DNA of 64,000 nucleotides from Spinellus fusiger. Taxonomy: Eukaryota > Mucoromycota > Mucoromycetes > Mucorales > Phycomycetaceae. The stretch lies in assembly GCA_025094145.1 (NCBI GenBank), contig JALLLS010000024.1, positions 62,001 through 126,000 on the forward strand, read 5' to 3'. The position numbers and the translations under genes were made by a program. Positions 56,035 through 64,000 of this stretch are shown piece by piece. A model generated the notes under the pieces. The model was not told the DNA's origin, ran no database searches, and saw only the letters and a list, made by a program, of their open reading frames with translations. Within the stretch, counting starts at the first letter, position 1. The number at the start of each line of letters is the position of its first letter.

Positions 56035-58930
56035 GTCACCGTTTTATTATGTGCTATTCTCTAATGTCTATCATTGACAATCAAGACTATCTACAGTGAA
56101 TACTATGCTTTTTGTTTTGTTTAATAATTTCTTTATCAAAGCACAAGTCTATAGATTCTACAATGAGATAGGAGTGTGGCAGTGGAATTTAAAGAGAAAG
56201 GAGCAATAGGACACTGAGATTGTGAGACTAATTATGATTCACCGCATTCTGCCATCCGTTCAGTTGATTGTATTAATTCACTCGCAGGTCTTTTGAGACA
56301 CTCAACGGTTATCAATACAATGAATAACTAACTATGGGCACTATTTATATCATGAGTATACCAATTGTCGATTCCAAGGCTACAGCTGCTATTGTCAGAG
56401 ATTTGGAATGTTAGTTCAATTCTTCAGCCTGGATAGTCACACCGTTATACCAACACAAAACACTAGAGACAAGAAGAGTGCAGCAACATTCTCAGTCCCC
56501 GGTATGTGTGTTTATATATATATATATCTGCTATAAATAGAGAAAGAATACACTCTTTGTTAATTCTGGAAAATATATATTTTATTTTCCCAACTGTATA
56601 CCTTTTGATTGAACTCAAACTAATTATTTCTCCTTTTAAAAAGTTACAATGAGCGTAGCCATTGCCTAAGACTTCTTTACCAAGCAAGCGAAATGTGCTG
56701 AGTTTGAAAGATCAACGAGCAGGTCCAGAAAAATGACTGAGGAAACAAAGATTGTTTGTAAAATAAACAAAAGAGTATTGCGACTTTTGAAGGGTGAAAG
56801 AAAGAAGCACCAAAAAAAATTAATATATGTCTCTGAACTATAAAAATACAGACAGAAAACACAGTGGTAGAGGTTATTCTGGGAAGGTGGATCCAAGGTT
56901 TGTAGTAAAGAATAGATGTAGTGTATTATCTGAATACCTTTAGCTTGTATTGTTTTTTTCCCCGGACGATTTATAAATCTAATTTGTTTTTGATTTGCTT
57001 AGTTGAAAGACTTTTGCTATCTATAACCTGTATCAAGTACGACAAACGCTTACTCTTATGAAAAGTCATGGTAATTACATAAAATATAGATGAACAAGTA
57101 GGATAGTATTTACAGTAACTATATCTAAAATTCAAAATCAGCCTATAAACGATGAGTTCCTGAACATAGCACAGCACAAATAGGATATACAACCTAAGCA
57201 TTACTAAACGCCAGCATATGTAGTGCTGAGTACATACCCAATTAGGGATTGATCAACAGAAATACAGTGTCCACTGAACAAAAAAGAATTATTTTTATTT
57301 TCTCTGAGAATCTGATCATGTCAATGCAAAACCCAAGCAGAATAAAGGTTGGTTTTTTTTATGTAAACGCATGTATAGAAGTGAAATTAGAGGGGGAAAT
57401 TCAATATGAAGTAAATCAAAATTAGTTTTCTATTCTCTTTAAAGGTGTGCAGTTGATAAAACAAAACAAAACACATAGTACAAAAGGTGATGAATAGAAT
57501 AACAAAGAGTCAGAATGAGAAAGACATGGGCCTTTTTTTTAGGTAAAATTATATGAACTTTAGTACCAAGGTGTACTATGGCAGCCAAATTGTACCTCCT
57601 TTCTCTTTTATTTTTATGCCTCTTTCTTTTTATTTTTCCACTCATATGAATTCTCTTCCATTTTTTATAGAATTAATAAACTACAGACACAGATAGACAA
57701 TATATATAATGGAACAAAAATAGATTTTTGTTTTGTTTTTTTTTGAAAATACGTTGATCCATTACAAAACCTTGCATTGTAGGAACTTAGACAAAGTTGC
57801 AGTTATTTATATATACATAATGTGTTAAAATACATCAAAACAAAGTAAAGCAATTATATTCCCTATTATGACCTCATTATCACTCATTGAGATTGTACTA
57901 TATGTCATATAGACAAGTCGTATTATCCATTGCCTGGTGCTTCTTCAAGACCATTTAGTATTACTACTAGACTTAGGAATCAGGGTAAGGACTCACACAT
58001 TAAAAAGAATGTTGTCCAGTGTTATTCACTATTTGGTTTGATAGGTACTTTTACCTTAACCTTTTGAACTTTGTGTCTGTCTCACAAATATTTCATTTAC
58101 AATCACCATTTTTATCAATACATCTCCCTTGCTAAGAAAAAATTGATTCACATGTGCTGATCCACCGTCGAAGAGGGGAAAAAACAACCTGCCAGTGTTA
58201 GTGTGTCTAAACAGCTCTATCTTAAGTAAACAGTAGTTGTAACATTTCCGTGGATCTATGATTATAATAATAATAAAAAGTAGGTTCATAGCAAAGAGAA
58301 AACACACAGTGCTATTTACACAGTTGAATAAGAAGCAATTATTTCTCTTTAGTAGTGATTCTCAAGACAATAGTACTCTTTCTAGAATCTATTGCTGACC
58401 AAAAATCACATAATTATGCTTTGGAGAAAATGCTGATATAATGGGTACTCATATTGAATCCTCTATTTTTAAATTATCTACTGCTTTTTTTAAAAAAAAA
58501 TGGGCCACTTATTCAATAATATGATGAATCAGCCTCTGGATCCAAGTCTTTTTATTCTACATTATCTATTCTACTTCCCAAGAAGCCACCTACAAGATCC
58601 ATGAACAACTTTAGTGCAACGCATATCACTACTACTACCACCAAAGCATCTAAAAATTCCCAGACTTCTTTACCTATGCCACTCTATTTACTTTCTAGTG
58701 ATTCATCTTCGATATCCAATCCTGGATCTCGTATATTTTCCTAATACATCTAAAAAGAGAAGTACTCAATACACATAAGCTTACATCAAGGTCTACAACA
58801 TCAAAAGACAAAAACATCAAAAAGGTCATGGATCAATAAGGTATCATCACTTCAGAGCACTACTAAGGCAATCCAGTCACAGAATCACATCATATTATCT
58901 CCAACTCGACAGATTAACGTGAAAAGACCA
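56035..58930. other. Outer part of right arm, no gene recognised
   Basis: Mirror of 30,490-33,380, AT-rich, with the highest density of mismatches to the other arm. Confidence 0.4.
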
Positions 58931-58940
58931 ATCTGATAAT

Positions 58941-59560
58941 ATTAATCGAGATATTTATTTAACCAAGTTAATTTAACTTTTTTTTTATAAAAAAAAATTC
59001 AAATCTTGCTAGCAATATATTAGTTCATTTTTATAAAATAAAGCGAGTTTTCAATATTTTTCGTCTATATTGGTAGTCTAATGTCATAGATAAAGCGTAG
59101 ATGCTCTAATTTTTTTTCATACTGTCTATATATACTTAAGAAAACACATTCTACCCTTCTACGTAAAAACCGTTGAAGCTCTAACAGACAAATGAATTGG
59201 TAGACTCTTCCATGATAAATATTTATGGGTGCAATAGTGAAATATATATATATTTAATTTCTACCAGTATAAGACTAAACGTATGGAAACTATAGCAACT
59301 TATTTTTTCATAACTAGAGTTGATATATTTACTTGAAAAAAGGAATTGATATCTCAAAACCTAAAATTATAATCTCATAAGTGACACATATTTAAAAACA
59401 ATCACTTTATGAATTTTATATCATGTAATCATAGAGTAAACAGCTATTAACTATACTTTATAAGTAAATGTTTTATGTTAATATTAAATGAACAAAAAAA
59501 ATGCAGGAGTAAGAAAAAGTTATCTGCAAAATAATAAGTCATAGTCCACAAACATATAGA
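58941..59560. other. AT-rich joint outside the right arm
   Basis: Homopolymer-rich sequence with no gene recognised. It has no counterpart outside the left arm. Confidence 0.4.
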
Positions 59561-59631
59561 AAATAACTAATAGTTTTACTCTTGAAAAATGTTATTAAAC
59601 TTTTTTTTTCATTTATCGCTTTTCCACTATA

Positions 59632-60713
59632 ATGTCCACTTCATCTAAAAATGTCAAACAGGCCGTGAAATCTCTTATAAAGAAAAAGAAAAATATTGAT
59701 GACTTTACCCGTTGTCTTATTGCTCACGAGGCCATGATCAATGGCACCAGCCAGGTTTTCAATTCTGCCAAGTTTGGAGTTATTACACAGTCAATCTCCC
59801 GTATCGTACAGAGATACAAAGAAACTGGATGCTACAAGGCCTTAAAAATCACAGGATGTAAGCCCATTCTTACTGAAAGAAATGAAAGAGAAGTTTCATG
59901 CGAAGTGGCAAGAGATTCATCCTAGACAATAGATCAGCTTCACAAGCAAATAACTACCTAGGTGTACAAGGACACACTCAGAAAGGTATCGAAGAAGCAC
60001 AGCCTTTTCTCCTGCAGGGTGGTAAAAAAAACACCCCTTTTCTGACTAACAAGCAAAAGATGAGGCTTGCTTGGGCCAAGGTTCACCTTCACTTGACAGA
60101 AAAAGACTGGAAGGCGGTCATCTGGTCCGATGAGTCAAAGTACCAGCTGATGAGAACCAACAACCGTAACAGAGTAGTACGAAGAAAGAAGGAGTGGCTG
60201 CTCCCAAAGAATTTCAAGCCAATGATGAAGTTTGTAGGTGGCAGTATAATGGTGTGGGGTTCTTTCTCTGGTGAAGGTGTTGGAAGGTTGGTGCCTGTGA
60301 AGGGCAGCATAGATAGTAGAAGATACATTGAGATCTTAAAAGATAACTACTGCCCTGATCTGGCTCGACTCAAGGCACTGAATCCAGTGGTATTTTGTGT
60401 TCTTCAATAGGATGATGCCAGCTGCCACAAGAGCAAATAGTCCATGTTGTGGAAGGCACAAGAGAGCATTGCCACTATGGAGGGGTGGTCCTCACAAAAC
60501 CCCGACCTAAACCCCATAAATGATTTATGGGAAGATATGGATAGTGCTATCATAAAGAGAATAACCCCAACAAGTACTCTTCAAGATTTGGAGGTGCTCT
60601 TGTTGGAAGATTGGGAGAATATTTCCAAAGATACTACAGACACCTTCATTGCCAGCATGGGGCGGAGATTCAAGGCTATCATTGAAGCCAAGGGTAGAAA
60701 CACCAAATATTGA
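59632..60713 (+). pseudogene. Tc1-like transposase, family II, third copy
   Basis: The start MSTSSKNVKQ is followed by helix-turn-helix (FTRCLIAHEAMINGTSQ). The TAG at 59,923-59,925 is shared with the copy at 43.5 kb. After a frame change near 59,950-60,030 the catalytic part reads IWSDESKY, GGSIMVWGSF, then a stop just before DDASCHKSK, and NPDLNPINDLWEDM, where the catalytic Glu has become Asn. It ends GRNTKY with a TGA at 60,711-60,713. The terminal repeats are not recognisable, so this copy is older than the one in the spacer. Confidence 0.85.
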
Positions 60714-60839
60714 AGTTTTCCACCCAATAAACTTGTATTTATTATTCTGTTGAGCTTATTTATACTTCATCCAATTCTCAAGTCTCTATTGTGTGTTTAT
60801 TGTGTGTTTTTATGATAAGGAAGGAATGTAAAGAAGAAG

Positions 60840-62980
60840 AAAATAATCCTAAGAATCTATATTCTCATTGCATTACCAATTCTTAAAGTACTTGACTCTA
60901 GAAAGAGACATTATATCATTTTTATAGATAATTGTAAGTTTGTTTTTAGACATAAAGAGATGGTTTTGAGATAAAATAAATATAGTAGTTAGACATTTTG
61001 CCTGCAAGAGTCCAATTTTCTCTCCAAAGAAAAGAAAACTATGTTCTATAAGGCGATGGGATGGGTATAAATATAAAGACATTGACTTGTCTCAACAAAA
61101 TAAAGAGGGATTATGGTAATCTTCTATCAGTTCATACGAAATCCTAAAGATGTTTTTTTAAGCATTTACACCGTAGCTCCACAGCATCTCTTAGCTTTGA
61201 TAAGTGGGTATACTGTAAAAACTACTGGAAGTATGGGTGAGGTTAGTGTTATTACAGTAATTGTGGATCTTGATACAAGAAATAGCATTTGTTAAATAGT
61301 ATTCATAAAGTTGGTACTTTCATCTTGGTAGTTCAAAATTCATTCACATCTACATCCATTCGTAATACCTCTTTTTCATGTTAATTTCTTAAGATGTAGT
61401 ATAAAATATTGGTCAATCCAATACACTCTTTTATGGAGTCACAGTATAATTATTGTTGTTGTTGTAAATGTGAAGGTTTTCTTCCCCTGAAACACATATA
61501 GGATAAGGGAGGGAAAATCATCCCTGAATTTATTGAGAAGCTATCGTCGTATAACTTAGATCTTTGTAGCATAGAAAGAATATGTATATAAGCAGACCAA
61601 GATTCATACAATGAATCTTTGAGAAATATATCCTTTAATTCAAACAAACACACCTCTTGTTTTTTGGGTTTTCCAACAATATTATTATTTCATTCATGTA
61701 CCAACAGTCATCACATGTAGCTGTACAGAACCACTCCATTCTGTAAAGTATTACGCATTTCGATCCTTCTATATGTTAGAATAGTCTTCTGCTTTATCAT
61801 ACTGGTGTCTTGTTCATACCTCCCAGTAAGAAGAAAAGTTTCTATGGTTATATTGGCTATCACTATGGGGCCATAGATGTGATCGGGGTGTATTGTGATT
61901 GAAGTGTCCACAGTTATTACATTGGACAGAGCTTTCATTTTATTTCTCTTTTCTCTTTTTGTGCCAACAAAAGACTCCTTTATAGTGATTTTATACTCAT
62001 TCAGGATACAGAAGAAGCTGTTGAACAATTATATGTTTTTGTCTTTCACTTCTTTTGAAGTGTCTTGTTTATTATTTCAAAATTGTCTTATTTCAGGTTA
62101 AACCTCTATCCAAATGTGAGAATTACTGAAGAACTTTTTGTGAACATTATTTACAATATAAACTCAATTTCATTTATTACAAAAGTCACAGTATTTATTT
62201 TCATTTTCATTTTCTTAATGATTAAAAAAAGTAAGTTATCAGAAAGCAGTCTCTTCTTTGTCATGTTCTGGAATAATGAACAGACGAGATCATCAACTGC
62301 TGAAAATCAATCCCGAAGGAGAGATAATCAGCACACTTCACTCTAGAGAAGGTCTGCTAGTATTCATCTACTAACTTGATAAATGTGTCTAGTTTAAAAA
62401 ACGTAGAACGGTTATGTACTGCATACAGATCCTGTAGAGTACGGTCACTAAAGAAAAAAAGTGTTCAAAGTATGGAGCCCTTTATATAATATTTTGATAA
62501 TGATCGGTGTACGAAATATAAATTATTGAACTAATAGAAGATAGGCGAGTCATAATCTGAGGATATATACTGTCCAACCATTGTACTGGTTAGTGACTGT
62601 GGATTATGAGTGTAATACTTAGTAATGAAAAATTTTTACGGGGTGGTCTTTTTGGAGAATAGATACTAACACAGATAACCTACAGAGATGAATTGAATTG
62701 TACATATAATTGACCTAAAAGAAAATCAATAAGATTGATTATTTATACACTTAAGAGTTTTAAAATCTTTAAGTAGTAATATTAACTTTCATCTATTCTA
62801 TATATTATATAAAACTAGAAAATAGAGGATTGGTATTTGAGAATCTCCACATACCATATATGGAAGTAGATAAAAAAGCAAATTGAACACTATCAATTTT
62901 CGCTATCAAGTTCTGGGCTTATATTTAGGCTACACACAGGCTTACTTTTCCCAGATAAACCTACATTACACTCTTTCCGG
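60840..62980. other. Region without recognised gene
   Basis: Several frames of 60-105 codons on both strands (e.g. 61,113-61,295 plus; 61,711-62,028 minus) have plausible composition but no motif I recognise. They may be fragments of an unidentified element. Confidence 0.3.
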
Positions 62981-62984
62981 AAAT

Positions 62985-63078
62985 TATTCGCACAACCTCA
63001 GAAAAAAATCGCACACTTTATTTTACTTTTTGCACAATTTCATAAATTCTTTTTGCACAAAGTGTGCGAAATTTATTA
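62985..63078. repeat. Subterminal TGCGCAC-like repeats beside the DDE_3 element
   Basis: CGCACAA, CGCACACTTT, TGCACAATTTC and TGCACAAAGTGTGCG occur within 90 bp, including an inverted pair (GCACAAAGTGTGC). They lie just beyond the 3' end of the transposase frame and could be transposase-binding or terminal sequences. Confidence 0.4.
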
Positions 63079-64000
63079 AAGGGTATGTCTACTTAAACAT
63101 GTTTCAAATTTCGAAGAAGAGCAACGACAAAATCCCTTAATATCACTGATAAGAACATTGCTACATGCTTCAGTGATCCTCATGTTTAACGTCTCATCTT
63201 CTAAGAGCTTTTCTCTTTTAAGCTTACTCTTCACAACAGACCAAAATTGCTCAATGGGATTAAGCTCAGGAGAGTAGGGTGGAGGGTATACACATCCATA
63301 GCCATGACTTTCAATAAGTCTGCTAATACTTTCATCTGTCTGGATAGGTGCATTATCCATTATTATATAATGTCTTTTAAATTCATTGCAAAGATCCAAA
63401 ACATCCAAAGTGCTTGCAATAAAGTTAAAGTAATGACCAGTAACTGTTCCAGTAGTTTTCTGCATTTTGGTTATTCCGTTTGCTTTTCTTTTTCTTGGTG
63501 AAGAAGTATAAGACACTCTTACTTTAACATTAATAATGCCACGAGAAGATATAGCTCCCAAAATTGTTGTTGTTTTTGCTCTTGTTGTGGGCTGAACAAC
63601 CTCTGCTCTGGTTCCTTTCTTTGACCAAACCATGGTTCTTTTCAGATTTATATGAAAAGTGGACTCATCAATAAACACACAGTTACTATTGTAATCCATG
63701 TCTGTTTAGTTCTATCTGATAACCCAGTCAAATCTTTTCTCAATACTCTCAGGCGAGTTTCTTTCCTTTGAATAAAGGTGTGCTTTCTTAAATGACAAGG
63801 CACACTTTTCTGTCATAAAGCTGTAAACTGTTGTCTTGGCAACTTTCAAGTCTTTGAGCTGCTCATCAAGACTGTCCATTGCTTGATCTAACGTTGCAGA
63901 AAGGTGATCCAAAAACTTTTCAGAAAGATGTTTCTTATGGTCTTGATTTAATAATGCTGGTCGGCCCATTTTTGGGGTCTCTACTGGCTCAACTTTGAGA
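63076..64000 (-). pseudogene. DDE_3 (IS630/Tc1-superfamily) transposase, runs off window
   Basis: On the minus strand the frame is open from the window edge (VETPKMGRPALL...). A helical DNA-binding region follows, then SPESIEKRFDWVIR. Two in-frame stops (TAG at 63,712-63,714 and TAA at 63,706-63,708) interrupt the join to TDMDYNSNCVFIDESTFH, which carries the first catalytic Asp. IIMDNAPIQTD (second Asp) and PPYSPELNPIEQFWSVVKSKL (Glu) complete the triad. The two stops fit TGG-to-TAG and CAA-to-TAA. The rest of the frame is intact to the stop at 63,076, so this is a recently inactivated element related to the fragment at 5.0 kb. Confidence 0.82.

Larger units (their letters stand above)
46026..58940 (-). 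repeat. Giant inverted repeat, right arm (12.9 kb)
   Basis: Inverse copy of 30,478-42,573. It retains 713 bp absent from the left arm (50,806-51,518) and has an extra TATATG repeat tract (about 54,971-55,042). Sequence near the ADH gene is virtually identical to the left arm, whereas the outermost 220 bp differ at about ten positions. Confidence 0.95.

Noticed and set aside
31140..58307. Paired 76-83 codon frames in the outer arms
   Set aside because: They differ by about eleven residues while the DNA differs by only a few percent, so there is no sign of coding constraint.
59560..60830. Terminal repeats of the third family-II Tc1 copy
   Set aside because: I could not find the CAGTGG ends on either side, so element boundaries are not claimed.

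Overview
The window looks like a gene-poor, AT-rich stretch of a filamentous fungal chromosome, most likely Mucoromycota/Mucorales (inference). The reasons are short GT-AG introns of 44-99 bp, two non-LTR retrotransposon families, several Tc1/mariner families, a Fanzor remnant, and host genes of fungal type (Rab7/Ypt7, UreF, CAD-family alcohol dehydrogenase, CsbD-like hydrophilin). Only six credible intact protein genes are seen in 64 kb, two of them copies of one gene. Everything else is mobile DNA, its debris, or AT-rich spacer.

Layout. 1-4,723: a LINE (LINE-1) with ORF1 and ORF2, each carrying a few nonsense codons. 5.0-12.2 kb: transposon graveyard with a DDE_3 transposase fragment, a Fanzor/TnpB-like C-terminal pseudogene, a Tc1 element nested in another repeat, an internally deleted Tc1, a 3' fragment of the second LINE, and a MITE with perfect 88-bp terminal repeats. 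15.5-18.4 kb: a host gene for a tandem-BTB plus CAP-Gly protein. 19.9-21.0 kb: second copy of a 1.1-kb repeat also present, inverted, at 9.8-10.9 kb. 22.1-23.1 kb: hydrophilin/CsbD gene. 23.41-26.78 kb: LINE-2, bounded by an exact 15-bp target-site duplication and interrupted by an LTR-like insert. 26.9-28.8 kb: divergent pair Rab7-like (-) and UreF (+).

30,478-58,940 is a giant inverted repeat: a 12.1-kb left arm and a 12.9-kb right arm around a 3.45-kb spacer (42,574-46,025) made almost entirely of transposons. Each arm carries one copy of the same alcohol dehydrogenase gene, pointing toward the centre. The arms are not identical. The outer edges differ by several percent, while the ADH gene and inner 1.7 kb are virtually identical. 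The left arm has lost 713 bp between 5-bp microhomologies, and the right arm has gained a hexamer microsatellite. Each arm also holds about 2.3 kb that looks coding-like on both strands and that I could not resolve.

59.6-60.7 kb holds another Tc1 pseudogene. 63.0-64.0 kb holds a DDE_3 transposase pseudogene that runs off the window.

The most unusual signal is the relation between LINE-2 and the Tc1 elements. Several LINE-2 copies have target-site duplications that begin with TGTA, and at two or three sites this TGTA is the end of a Tc1 element (CAC|TG plus the duplicated TA). This suggests a LINE that prefers Tc1 termini or TGTA sites. A second theme is that most inactivating changes in the mobile elements are readable as C-to-T or G-to-A changes.
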